DNA of 37,886 nt from Pseudoroseomonas ludipueritiae (GCF_014490445.1 NZ_JACTUZ010000028.1:1-37886); one strand, 5' to 3'; positions 26,893 to 34,114 are shown, counted from the stretch's first letter. Notes: generated by a model not told the origin, from the sequence alone. Numbers and translations are program-made.

Positions 26893-27912
26893 ATGCCACA
26901 GACCGTCAGCCGCCAGATCCGTCTTGCCGCGCGGCCGGAAGGACGCCCCGGGCCAGAGCATTTCCGCCTGGAGGAACATCCGGTGCCGCCACCGGCGGAG
27001 GGCGAGGTGCTGCTGCAGACGCTCTACCTTTCGCTCGACCCCTATATGCGCGGGCGGATGAATGCCGGGAGATCCTACGCCAAGCCGGTCGGCATCGGTG
27101 AGGTGATGGAGGGCGGCACCGTCTGCCGCGTGCTGGAATCGCGCCACCCAGGCTTCGCGCCGGGCGATACCGTGCTCTCCTATTCCGGCTGGCAGAGCCA
27201 TTCGGTGGCCTCGGGCGAGGGCCTGCGCAAGCTGGCCCCTTCGGTGGCGCCGGTCAGCACCGCACTGGGTGTGCTAGGCATGCCAGGCTTCACCGCCTGG
27301 TCCGGGCTGCTGCTGCTGGGCCAGCCCAAGCCGGGTGAGACGGTGGTGGTAGCCGCCGCGACCGGACCGGTCGGCTCGGCGGTGGGGCAGATCGCGCGGA
27401 TCAAGGGCGCCCGGGCGGTTGGCATCGCCGGCGGGCCGCGCAAATGCGCCGCGCTGCGCGAGGAATTCGGCTTCGATGTTGCCATCGACCACCGCGCGCC
27501 AGATTTCGCCGAGCAACTGGCCGCCGCCTGCCCCGATGGCATTGATGTCTATTTCGAGAATGTTGGCGGCCCGGTCTGGGACGCGGTCTTCCCACTGCTG
27601 AACGAATTCGCCCGCGTGCCGGTCTGCGGGCTGGTGTCGCAATACAACGGCGCCAATACCAGCGGCGCTGACCGCCTGCCCGGCCTGATGCGGGAGGTGC
27701 TGTCCCGCAGCCTGACCATCCGCGGTTTCATTCAGCGGGAGTTCGCCGCGCATCGGCCGGATTTCCTGCGGGAGATGTCGGCCTGGGTGGCGGAAGGGAA
27801 GGTTCGTTATCGGGAGGATGTGGTGGAAGGGCTGGAGAAGGCCCCGGAGGCCTTCGCGGGCCTGCTGGAAGGGCGCAACTTCGGCAAGCTGCTGGTCCGG
27901 GTGGCCAGCTAA
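26893..27912 (+). CDS. NADP-dependent MDR-family oxidoreductase (CurA/YncB-like)
   Basis: The 339-residue zinc-free medium-chain reductase belongs to the leukotriene B4 dehydrogenase/CurA-like group. It has LYLSLDPYMRGRM near residue 45, GWQSHSVASGEGLRKL, the cofactor-binding AAATGPVGSAVGQIARIKGA, and ENVGGPVWDAVFPLLN. These enzymes reduce alkenal/one double bonds with NADPH. AAGGAG 7 bases before the ATG at 26893 is a strong ribosome site. It follows the haem monooxygenase by 62 bases and may be co-transcribed. It ends 37 bases before the convergent replication gene. Confidence 0.93.
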   Translation: MPQTVSRQIRLAARPEGRPGPEHFRLEEHPVPPPAEGEVLLQTLYLSLDPYMRGRMNAGRSYAKPVGIGEVMEGGTVCRVLESRHPGFAPGDTVLSYSGWQSHSVASGEGLRKLAPSVAPVSTALGVLGMPGFTAWSGLLLLGQPKPGETVVVAAATGPVGSAVGQIARIKGARAVGIAGGPRKCAALREEFGFDVAIDHRAPDFAEQLAAACPDGIDVYFENVGGPVWDAVFPLLNEFARVPVCGLVSQYNGANTSGADRLPGLMREVLSRSLTIRGFIQREFAAHRPDFLREMSAWVAEGKVRYREDVVEGLEKAPEAFAGLLEGRNFGKLLVRVAS

Positions 27913-27930
27913 GGCGCCAGCGGCGGAAAC

Positions 27931-27944
27931 GACCCGTTCATTCC
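27931..27944 (-). repeat. Iteron-like motif downstream of the replication gene
   Basis: GACCCGTTCATTCC on the plus strand (minus: GGAATGAACGGGTC), in the short gap between the convergent reductase and replication genes. It has the same 14-bp pattern as the origin repeats. Confidence 0.6.
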
Positions 27945-27949
27945 AACGT

Positions 27950-28927
27950 TCAGGTCGTTTCCGACCCTTCTATTCCGGGTGTCTGCAGGGCGAGCGAACC
28001 CTGCTTCGGCAAGGCATGGACATAGCGGTAGCGGTAGGACTTGGCGCGGCCGCTGCCGGTCTCCTCGCAGGTCCAGGAGGCCAGGCCGCCGGCATTCGTC
28101 ATGTCCTCGAAGGCTTGGCGGCATTCCTCGCGGAATTTCAGGCGCTGGCGCGTGGTCTCGGCCTTGTAGTCACGACCGGCCAGCTCGGCGAGGGTTTCCA
28201 CCGGCACCCAGGTATAGTCCGGCTGGGAATCGATGAAGGGCCAGAAGGCCTTGGCATAGTCCGAGCGCAGCTTGAAATAGGTCTCGCCATCGATGCTGGC
28301 GAGGGTGCGGCTCTCGAACATGTCGCGCACCCATTCGCCATAGGCGACCTTGACCCGGGAATCGAGGGTCACGCCATCCCATTCGATGCGGCCCAGCAGA
28401 TTGTCCGAGTAACCGGCCGCGGCGAGGCGCCCGCTCTGCGTCGCGGCCTCGTATTGCGCGAAGTCGCCCTGGTAGAAGCGGAAGGACACGGAACGCAATT
28501 CTTCAAAGACCCGCAACATGGTGCCGAGGTTGTTCACATGCGCCGTGCGGCCGGTGGCGGCCAGCAGGGCACGCCAGGTCGTCTCGGTATGGTAATAGGG
28601 CAAGGGGCGGGCGCCGTTCTGGGGCGCCATTTCGGTCCGCTTCGCGCGCATGCGGAACAATGCGTAAAGCGCGTCCCGGTGCTGCGAGCCAAGCTCGCGG
28701 CCCCGGACTTCCACCACCGTATGCGGCCGGACGACGTAAAGACGCTGAAAGCCGCTATCGGTGATCAGCCCTTTCTTGCGCGGGGCAAAGGCAGAAGTCC
28801 GTGCGAGACGGGAAGGCATGACGGTTGGCGCCTTGCGGCCACGGCGATTGGCCTTGGCGCGCTCAAAGCGTTCCAGGCGCTTCCGCTCGGCTTCCGTCAG
28901 CTCCTGGCTGCCTGTATTCGTCACCAC
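27950..28927 (-). CDS. Plasmid-type replication initiator protein (RepA-like)
   Basis: The 325-residue protein has a basic N-terminus (KANRRGRKAPTVMPSRLAR), then GLITDSGFQRLYVVRPHTVV and GRELGSQHRDALYALFRM, and two predicted winged-helix regions. It resembles initiators annotated as plasmid replication proteins in Acetobacteraceae and relatives. The clearest support is context: it is embedded in iteron repeats with an AT-rich segment and a DnaA-box-like site upstream. The GTG start at 28927 has AAGGG upstream that is part of an iteron copy, so the protein may repress its own synthesis. A TAGTCT (plus-strand 28961-28966) could be its -10. A further repeat copy lies in its last codons. No parA/parB is in the window. 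Confidence 0.85.
   Translation of the reverse strand: MVTNTGSQELTEAERKRLERFERAKANRRGRKAPTVMPSRLARTSAFAPRKKGLITDSGFQRLYVVRPHTVVEVRGRELGSQHRDALYALFRMRAKRTEMAPQNGARPLPYYHTETTWRALLAATGRTAHVNNLGTMLRVFEELRSVSFRFYQGDFAQYEAATQSGRLAAAGYSDNLLGRIEWDGVTLDSRVKVAYGEWVRDMFESRTLASIDGETYFKLRSDYAKAFWPFIDSQPDYTWVPVETLAELAGRDYKAETTRQRLKFREECRQAFEDMTNAGGLASWTCEETGSGRAKSYRYRYVHALPKQGSLALQTPGIEGSETT
27963..27976 (-). repeat. Iteron-like motif within the 3' end of the replication gene
   Basis: GACCCTTCTATTCC on the plus strand encodes the last residues (GIEGS) of the initiator. With 27931-27944 it forms a pair 32 bp apart in the same direction. Confidence 0.6.
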
Positions 28928-28933
28928 AATATC

Positions 28934-28947
28934 GACCCTTTGATTCC
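28934..28947 (-). repeat. Iteron overlapping the ribosome site of the replication gene
   Basis: GACCCTTTGATTCC on the plus strand (minus: GGAATCAAAGGGTC) ends 6 bases before the GTG start. Its AAAGGG is the best available ribosome-binding sequence, which suggests autoregulation. Confidence 0.65.
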
Positions 28948-28995
28948 GGCGGGTGCAGGCAGACTAGCACCGCGAGACAGCTTTCGCATCATCAG

Positions 28996-29009
28996 GGAAT
29001 CAAGGGGTC
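28996..29009 (+). repeat. Iteron-like motif upstream of the replication gene
   Basis: GGAATCAAGGGGTC, followed by GTTTTGGC. It points opposite to the copy at the ribosome site and lies upstream of the likely promoter. The extended match is shared with the orphan copy in ligD. Confidence 0.65.
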
Positions 29010-29068
29010 GTTTTGGCGGCTGCGGTCCGGCCCCGGCCCCCGCCACGGTGGATGAGACGGGGGAGAAG

Positions 29069-29145
29069 TGAAGCAAGGGGTCGGATTTGGGAATGGCGGG
29101 GTCGGGTTTGGGAGAGAAGAGGTCGGAAACGGGAAGGAAGGGGTC
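29069..29145 (+). repeat. Four tandem iterons with exact 21-bp period
   Basis: Four 14-bp copies end at 29082, 29103, 29124 and 29145: TGAAGCAAGGGGTC, GGAATGGCGGGGTC, GGAGAGAAGAGGTC and GGAAGGAAGGGGTC. The GGTC end is constant and the first three share a following G-G/G-A/G-type spacer (GGATTTG, GGGTTTG, GGAAACG). A spacing of two helical turns places all copies on one face of the helix, as in initiator-binding arrays. Confidence 0.82.
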
Positions 29146-29232
29146 ACTAGGCTGAATTAACTATCTGATTTTAGCCGGTTTTTCTCGGAATAGACTCTTC
29201 TAATAGACTCTGAATCAGACACTGATTGACCG
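29146..29232. other. AT-rich segment with short repeats (probable unwinding element)
   Basis: This segment next to the tandem iterons is clearly AT-rich against its GC-rich surroundings. It contains two copies of AATAGACTCT (29189-29198, 29202-29211, 13 bp apart). CTGATT occurs at 29165-29170 and 29222-29227, the latter forming a dyad with AATCAG at 29213-29218. Position and composition suit the duplex-unwinding element of an iteron origin. Confidence 0.6.
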
Positions 29233-29248
29233 GTCCTGTGGGCTTTTT

Positions 29249-29257
29249 CGTGGATAA
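29249..29257 (-). promoter_or_regulatory. DnaA-box-like 9-mer at the origin
   Basis: Minus-strand TTATCCACG differs from the DnaA box TTATCCACA at one base. It sits about 17 bp beyond the AT-rich segment. A single box beside iterons is common in plasmid origins. Confidence 0.5.
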
Positions 29258-29312
29258 AGCCGAAGCCGGAGGTCGCCAGAGCCCGCAGAGCCTCGCCGAA
29301 CCTCCGAATTGC

Positions 29313-29463
29313 GACCCCTTGATTCCCGTTTCGGCGCGACTCCGGCGCTTTTGGCCTCGATGGAGGCATCGAAAAGCGACCCCTTCATTCCGCCGGCCCC
29401 GCCAGCCGAGCGGCCAGAAAGGTCGGGGGCGGAATCGCCGCCGCAAAGCGACCCTTCCATTCC
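29313..29463 (-). repeat. Three dispersed iteron motifs beyond the AT-rich segment
   Basis: GACCCCTTGATTCC (29313-29326), GACCCCTTCATTCC (29378-29391) and GACCCTTCCATTCC (29450-29463) all run opposite to the tandem array. Their start spacings are 65 and 72 bp. Each is preceded by GC or AGC. These are the best matches to a shared consensus GACCCCTT-x-ATTCC. Confidence 0.7.
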
Positions 29464-29480
29464 GGCTCGCAGGATCTTGA

Positions 29481-29496
29481 GGTCAATGCATTGACC
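29481..29496. promoter_or_regulatory. Perfect 16-bp palindrome, probable operator
   Basis: GGTCAATGCATTGACC is an exact palindrome covering the -35 element of the candidate promoter for the amidohydrolase gene. Its size and symmetry suit a dimeric repressor. No regulator gene is adjacent. Confidence 0.55.
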
Positions 29497-29519
29497 CACC
29501 CCGGCCGCCGGATCACTGT
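29491..29519 (+). promoter_or_regulatory. Candidate promoter for the M20 amidohydrolase operon
   Basis: TTGACC (29491-29496) and CACTGT (29514-29519) are 17 bp apart, ahead of the start at 29554. The -35 matches well and the -10 poorly, as would suit an activated or repressed promoter. Confidence 0.35.
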
Positions 29520-29553
29520 GCGCAACATCCCGCAAGCCTAAGAGGTACCCGTG

Positions 29554-30750
29554 ATGCGGCAGAGCATGCTTGAGGCGATCAAAGAGTTCGAACCGGAACT
29601 CGTCGCCATCCGGCGCGATATCCATGAGCACCCCGAAACCCGTTTCGAGGAGGTGCGCACCGCCGCTCTGGTCGCCAGCAAGCTGCGCGAATGGGGTCTG
29701 ACGGTGGAGGAAGGCATCGGCAAGACCGGCGTGGTCGGCACCCTGCAGGGGCGCCGGCCGGGCCAGCGCGCCATTGGGCTGCGGGCCGACATGGATGCGC
29801 TCTTCATCCAGGAGGAAAATGACTTTCCGCATGCCTCCAAGGTGCCGGGCAAGATGCATGCCTGCGGCCATGACGGGCATACGACCATGCTGCTAGGCGC
29901 CGCCAAGTACCTGGCGCGCAACCCCGATTTCGCCGGCACGGTGCATTTCATCTTCCAGCCGGCCGAGGAGGCCGGCACCGGCGCCGCCGCCATGATCGCC
30001 GACGGGCTCTTCGACCGCTTCCCGGTGGATGCGGTCTACGGCATGCACAATACCCCCGGCCTGCCGGTGGGGCAGTTCGCCACCCGTCCCGGGCCGATCT
30101 TGGCCGGCGCCGACTTCTGGGGCGTCACCTTCACCGGCACCGGTGGCCATGGCGGCTCCGCGCCGCATCTGGCGACCGATGTCACGGTGGTGCTGGGCCA
30201 TTTCCTGCTGGCGGTGCATACCATCCTGCCGCGCAACCTGAAGCCGACCGAACCGGCAGCCCTTTCCGTCGGCCATGTCTCCGGCGGCACCTATGGTTCG
30301 CCCAACGTGATGCCGGCGCGCGTCGTGGTGCGCGGCACCGCGCGCTATTTCCGCCCCGAGGCGCAGGCGGTGATCCGCCAGCGGCTGGAGGAACTGGCCA
30401 GGACCCTCGCGGCCGCGCATGGCTGCGAGGCCGAGCTGACCTACGAGGCGCTTTGCCCGCCCACCGTGAATGCGCCGGAGAAGGTGCCGGTGGCCAATGC
30501 CGCCGCCGCCGCGCTGGTGGGCCAGCAGGCGGTGGGGGACTTCCCGATGAGCACGGGCGGCGAGGATTTCGCCTTCATGCTGCAGCAGAAGCCCGGCGTG
30601 TTCATGCGTATCGGCAATGGCGCCAATGCCGATGGCAGCTTCCACAATGTCCACACGCCGAAATATGACTTCAACGACGATACCCTGGCCCTTGGAGCCG
30701 CCTATTGGGCGAGCCTGGTGCAGCAGGAACTGAGCCTGGAAGACCGATGA
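29554..30750 (+). CDS. M20 family N-acyl-amino-acid amidohydrolase (hippurate hydrolase-like)
   Basis: The 398-residue metallo-amidohydrolase belongs to the M20D group. Metal-site motifs are present: RADMDAL, HACGHDGHTTMLLG (Cys and His ligands), the catalytic Glu-Glu in FQPAEEAGTG, GMHNTPG, and the C-terminal STGGEDFAFMLQ and FHNVHTPKYDFND. A central lid/dimer domain separates the halves. It releases amino acids from N-acyl forms in the cytoplasm. AGAGG at 29541-29545 favours the ATG at 29554, although GTG at 29551 is also possible. The next gene starts inside its stop codon (ATGA), so hydrolase and peptide-type binding protein are coupled. Confidence 0.92.
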   Translation: MRQSMLEAIKEFEPELVAIRRDIHEHPETRFEEVRTAALVASKLREWGLTVEEGIGKTGVVGTLQGRRPGQRAIGLRADMDALFIQEENDFPHASKVPGKMHACGHDGHTTMLLGAAKYLARNPDFAGTVHFIFQPAEEAGTGAAAMIADGLFDRFPVDAVYGMHNTPGLPVGQFATRPGPILAGADFWGVTFTGTGGHGGSAPHLATDVTVVLGHFLLAVHTILPRNLKPTEPAALSVGHVSGGTYGSPNVMPARVVVRGTARYFRPEAQAVIRQRLEELARTLAAAHGCEAELTYEALCPPTVNAPEKVPVANAAAAALVGQQAVGDFPMSTGGEDFAFMLQQKPGVFMRIGNGANADGSFHNVHTPKYDFNDDTLALGAAYWASLVQQELSLEDR

Positions 30751-32333
30751 GCATCATGACCCGTTCCCTCCGCGCGGCCCTGCTGGGCTGCGCCCTGCTG
30801 GCGCCCTTCGCGGCCGCGCAGGCCGAGCCGCTGTCGCTGGCCGTCAGCGCGCCGCCGGCCAGCATCGACCCGCATTACTACACGCTGACGCCGAGCATTC
30901 AGCTTTCCGCCCATATGTTCGAGGGGCTGACGCAGCGCGACGAGAATGCGCGCGTGCAGCCGGCGCTGGCGGAATCCTGGAAGCTGGTGGATGACACCAC
31001 CTGGGAATTCAAGCTGCGGCCCGGCGTGAAGTTCCACAACGGCGCCGATTTCACGGCCGAGGACGTGGCCTTCTCGCTGAAGCGCGTGCCCTGGGTGCAG
31101 AGCCCCAGCTCCTTCGCCGTCTATACCCGTGCCATCACGGACGTGCAGGTGGTGGATGCGCATACGGTTCGCTTCAAGACCGCCGCGCCCTACCCGCTGC
31201 TGCCCAACGACCTGGCCAATGTCTTCATGGTCTCGCGCGGCATCGGCGAGAACACGCCTTCCTCGGACTTCAACTCCGGCAAGGCGGCCATCGGCACCGG
31301 CCCCTTCAAGTTCGTCTCCTACGACCCCAACAACCGGGTCGAGATGGCGCGCAACGAAGCCTATTGGGGCGAGAAGCCGGCCTGGGACCGGGTGAACTAC
31401 CGCATCATCACCAATTCCGGTGCGCGCGTCGCGGCGCTGCTCTCCGGCGACGTGGCGATGATCGACAACGTGCCCACCGCCGATGTCGCCAAGATCCGCA
31501 ACAACGACAAGGTCACCGTCGCGGAAGGCACCAGCCTGCGGCTGATCTTCCTGGGCCTCGACGTGTTCCGCGATGGCCCGACGCCGGATGTGCGCGGCCC
31601 GAATGGCGAGGAACTCGCCAAGAACCCGCTGCAGGACAAGCGTGTTCGCGAGGCGCTCTCGATCGCCATCAACCGCCCCGCCATTGTGCAGCGGATCATG
31701 GAGAATGTCGCGGTGCCGGCCGGGCAGTTCATGCCGGAAGGCTCCTTCGGCTATAACCCCGCGATCCCGGTGCCGAAGTTCGATGCCGACCGCGCCAAGA
31801 AGCTGCTGGCCGAGGCGGGTTACCCGAACGGACTGAGCATCACGCTGCGCGGCCCCAATGACCGTTACATCAATGATTCCCAGGTGCAGCAGGTCATCGC
31901 GCAGATGTGGGCGCGCATCGGCATCAAGACACAGGTTGAGGCGACGCCGCTGGCCACGCTGATCGGCCGCCTGAACCGCTTCGATGCCTCGGCCTATATG
32001 CTGGGCTGGAGCAACAGCACGGGCGAGCCCTCCACCTCGCTGCGTGCCGTGATGGGCACGCGGGCGCAGGGCGGCGGCGGCAGCCTCGGCCTGTCCAACT
32101 ACGGGCGCTATTCCAACCCGGAGATGGATGCGCTGGCGGAGAAGGCGCTGAGCACGCTGGATGACAAGGCGCGCGAGACGATGCTGCAGGATGCCATGAA
32201 GATGGCCATGGATGATGTCGCGATCATCCCGCTGCACACGCAGAAGAGCGTCTGGGCGACCCGGCGCGGCCTGACCTATACGCCGCGGCTGGACGAGCAG
32301 ACCCTGGCCACCGAGGTGCGTCCGGCGCGCTGA
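30747..32333 (+). CDS. Peptide/opine-type ABC substrate-binding protein (DppA family)
   Basis: The 528-residue periplasmic binding protein of the family-5 (dipeptide/oligopeptide/nickel) class has a Sec signal peptide (LRAALLGCALLAPFAAAQA, cleaved near residue 26). The class signature runs from FKLRPGVKFHNGADFTAEDV through IGTGPFKFVSYDP to VREALSIAINRPAIV. The ATG at 30747 overlaps the amidohydrolase stop. No permease or ATPase gene follows; the next genes are convergent, so the transporter core must be encoded elsewhere. Coupling with an N-acyl-amino-acid hydrolase suggests that the ligand is an acylated amino acid or short peptide. Confidence 0.92.
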   Translation: MSIMTRSLRAALLGCALLAPFAAAQAEPLSLAVSAPPASIDPHYYTLTPSIQLSAHMFEGLTQRDENARVQPALAESWKLVDDTTWEFKLRPGVKFHNGADFTAEDVAFSLKRVPWVQSPSSFAVYTRAITDVQVVDAHTVRFKTAAPYPLLPNDLANVFMVSRGIGENTPSSDFNSGKAAIGTGPFKFVSYDPNNRVEMARNEAYWGEKPAWDRVNYRIITNSGARVAALLSGDVAMIDNVPTADVAKIRNNDKVTVAEGTSLRLIFLGLDVFRDGPTPDVRGPNGEELAKNPLQDKRVREALSIAINRPAIVQRIMENVAVPAGQFMPEGSFGYNPAIPVPKFDADRAKKLLAEAGYPNGLSITLRGPNDRYINDSQVQQVIAQMWARIGIKTQVEATPLATLIGRLNRFDASAYMLGWSNSTGEPSTSLRAVMGTRAQGGGGSLGLSNYGRYSNPEMDALAEKALSTLDDKARETMLQDAMKMAMDDVAIIPLHTQKSVWATRRGLTYTPRLDEQTLATEVRPAR

Positions 32334-32358
32334 AGCGACCCGTCTCTTCCGCTCAAAA

Positions 32359-32391
32359 GCGAGCCGATTCAGCGCAGTAGGATCGGCTCGC
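32359..32391 (-). terminator. Rho-independent terminator overlapping the nitrile hydratase operon end
   Basis: A perfect 10-bp stem, GCGAGCCGAT (32359-32368) against ATCGGCTCGC (32382-32391), with a 13-base loop is followed on the minus strand by TTTTGAG. The stop codon of the accessory gene (32369-32371) lies in the loop, so one stem arm is made of its last codons. Confidence 0.7.
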
Positions 32392-32710
32392 CATGCGGGG
32401 TGGCTTCGGCCGCCGCGCGCCATTCCTCGCGCCGGCGCAGCAGGAGGGGGGCATCCAGGATGCCCTTCTCCTCCACCAGGTGTTCCAGCGCCGCCAGCCA
32501 GTGCTCGTAATAGGCGGTCTGCTCGCCGCCCGGCCGGGCGATCTCCCGCCCCAGGGCCTGGGCCCATTCGCTCCAGCTGAAGCAGCCTGCCCCATGCAGC
32601 GCCACGGCCATGGCAAAGGCCTGCGCTTCCCAGGGCTCGCGGAAGACCGGCCCGTCCGGTCCCAGGTCCAGGCCAGGCAGGTCGGCGGGAATGGGGTCAG
32701 AGCGGCTCAA
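32369..32710 (-). CDS. Nitrile hydratase accessory protein
   Basis: The protein (113 residues from the TTG at 32710) matches the small accessory proteins encoded after nitrile hydratase subunits, which help insert cobalt. Its fold resembles the beta-subunit N-terminal region: GPVFREPWEAQAFAMAVALH, FSWSEWAQALGREI and TAYYEHWLAALEHLV parallel the neighbouring beta subunit. The TTG has GGGAG 7 bases upstream and overlaps the beta-subunit end by 14 bases. An ATG at 32728 lacks a ribosome site but is possible and adds 6 residues. It ends inside a terminator stem. Confidence 0.85.
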   Translation of the reverse strand: MSRSDPIPADLPGLDLGPDGPVFREPWEAQAFAMAVALHGAGCFSWSEWAQALGREIARPGGEQTAYYEHWLAALEHLVEEKGILDAPLLLRRREEWRAAAEATPHGEPILLR

Positions 32711-33353
32711 GGTAGGACTCCCAGGCATCGATGGAGATCGCCAGGGTGGGGTCGGATGCCTCACCCCACAATTCCCGCCCCTCGAAACGGATGGTGTAGA
32801 GCCATTGCGGCGCCTCCCCCTGCCCATGCGCCAGGGTATCGGGAAAGACGAAGACGCCACGGACCGCTTCCACCACGCCCTCCTTGTCGCGCGCGTAGCG
32901 CGGCAGGCGGGTATGGCCGGTGGGATGCTCGTTGCGCGTCCGCACGCGGTTACCCACCGCGAAGCGGGCGGGGGTGCTGGCGGGGCGATGATAGGGCGAG
33001 CCGCGCATCAATGCCGGCAGCACATTCTCCGCCTTGATGGGCCGCACCGGCTGCGGCGCCTCCAGGCCGCGGCCCTCCCGCAGCTCGGCCTCGGTGGTGA
33101 GGCCATGAGCCACCAGCAGGCGCTCCAGTGCCGTCAGCCAGATCTCGTAGTAGCTGGCGGAAAGATAGCGGGCCGGCGGAATGCTTTCCCGGGTATGGCG
33201 GGCGGCATCCAGGCTCCAGCGGCCTAGCGCGCCGATGGCCAGGGTCAGCGCGAAGGCGCCCTTTTCCCAATCCGCGTGGAACAGCTCGCCTTCCGGCTCC
33301 GGCACCACGGGGCCGAAGCCCATGGCGCCGCCCAGGTCATGCGGGCCGTTCAT
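32697..33353 (-). CDS. nthB: Nitrile hydratase subunit beta
   Basis: The 218-residue protein begins [20 protein letters not shown], the usual beta-subunit N-terminus. The helical region ([32 protein letters not shown]) and the C-terminal SH3-like barrel ([20 protein letters not shown] and LWGEASDP) follow. It forms the active alpha-beta dimer that hydrates nitriles to amides and supplies the arginines that contact the modified cysteines. Its ATG overlaps the alpha-subunit stop (ATGA). Confidence 0.95.
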   Translation of the reverse strand: MNGPHDLGGAMGFGPVVPEPEGELFHADWEKGAFALTLAIGALGRWSLDAARHTRESIPPARYLSASYYEIWLTALERLLVAHGLTTEAELREGRGLEAPQPVRPIKAENVLPALMRGSPYHRPASTPARFAVGNRVRTRNEHPTGHTRLPRYARDKEGVVEAVRGVFVFPDTLAHGQGEAPQWLYTIRFEGRELWGEASDPTLAISIDAWESYLEPL

Positions 33354-33979
33354 GCCGCGGGCCGCGCCAGGCCGGTGCCGATCATGGAATCCCGCGTCAC
33401 CAAGGTGGCAAGCCGGGCCTCGTCCCAGCCCTCGGTGCCTTCCGGGCGGCGGGGGATGACCAGGTAGCGGATCTCGGCCGTGGAATCCCAGACGCGGATG
33501 CGGGTGGTTTCCGGCAGCTCCACCCCGAAGTCGCGCAGCACGCCGCGCGGGTCGATCACGGCACGGGAGCGGTAGGCCGGCGACTTGTACCAGGTGGGCG
33601 GCAGCCCCAGCACCGGCCAGGGGTAGCAGGAGCAAAGGGTGCAGACGACCATGTTGTGCTCCTCCGCCGTATTCTCCACGGCCACCATGTGCTCGCCCTG
33701 GCGCCCGGTGAAGCCGAGGGAATGGATGGCGGCGCTGGCGTCGCGCCGCAGCCAGTCGCGGAACCCGGGGTCGGCCCAGGCCTTGGCCACGACCTGCGCG
33801 CCGTTTCGCGGGCCGATACGGGTTTCATAGGTCTCGACGAACTCGTCCAGGGCGGCGGGGTCCACGTAGCCTTTTTCCACCAGCAGCGACTGCAGGGCCC
33901 GCACGCGCAGCTCCATCTCGGAGAGGCTGCTGCCATGGTCGTGATGGTGGTGGTCGTGGTGGTCGTGGTCGTGCGGCAT
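33350..33979 (-). CDS. nthA: Nitrile hydratase subunit alpha, cobalt type, His-rich N-terminus
   Basis: The 209-residue catalytic subunit holds the metal in the claw motif VCTLCSC (C113, C116, C118). Thr114 marks the cobalt type; iron enzymes have Ser there. The N-terminus is unusual: residues 3-15 are almost only His and Asp ([13 protein letters not shown]), a likely metal-binding tail. The rest ([17 protein letters not shown], then [19 protein letters not shown]) is standard. AAGGGA precedes the ATG at 33979. The gene order alpha-beta-accessory is complete, and the enzyme converts nitriles to amides in the cytoplasm. No amidase is adjacent; the acetamidase at 2284 is far away. Confidence 0.95.
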   Translation of the reverse strand: MPHDHDHHDHHHHDHGSSLSEMELRVRALQSLLVEKGYVDPAALDEFVETYETRIGPRNGAQVVAKAWADPGFRDWLRRDASAAIHSLGFTGRQGEHMVAVENTAEEHNMVVCTLCSCYPWPVLGLPPTWYKSPAYRSRAVIDPRGVLRDFGVELPETTRIRVWDSTAEIRYLVIPRRPEGTEGWDEARLATLVTRDSMIGTGLARPAA

Positions 33980-34014
33980 GGCGTCCCTTCCCTTCCGCGT
34001 CTGGCCGATCTTCA

Positions 34015-34055
34015 CGCCGGATGCCGCCGCCGCGCAACCATCCCGCGCCGGATGC
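34015..34055. repeat. Direct repeat in the nthA/esterase divergent gap
   Basis: CGCCGGATGC occurs at 34015-34024 and again at 34046-34055, 31 bp apart (about three helical turns), in the 135-bp divergent gap. It may be a regulator site or chance in GC-rich DNA. Confidence 0.25.
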
Positions 34056-34114
34056 AACCCTTGGCAAGCGCGGGCGTCACCTTTCCATTCCCGTGCAAGG
34101 CCACCGCGCAAGCC

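Larger units (their letters stand above)
28928..29463. other. Iteron-type replication origin region
   Basis: This is a largely non-coding region upstream of the replication initiator gene. It contains four tandem iterons at exact 21-bp spacing, five dispersed copies of the same motif, an AT-rich segment with short repeats, and a DnaA-box-like site. The combination of initiator gene, tandem iterons, AT-rich block and DnaA site is the classical architecture of a theta-replicating plasmid or chromid origin. No gene is credible here; short frames are shadows. Confidence 0.8.

Noticed and set aside
33900-33980. Tandem GTGGT/GTCGTG repeats resembling a microsatellite
   Set aside because: They are the codons for the His/Asp-rich N-terminus of the nitrile hydratase alpha subunit.
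34079-34092. CACCTTTCCATTCC, 12 of 14 bases like an iteron
   Set aside because: It misses part of the constant GACCC end and has no neighbouring copies, so it was judged chance.
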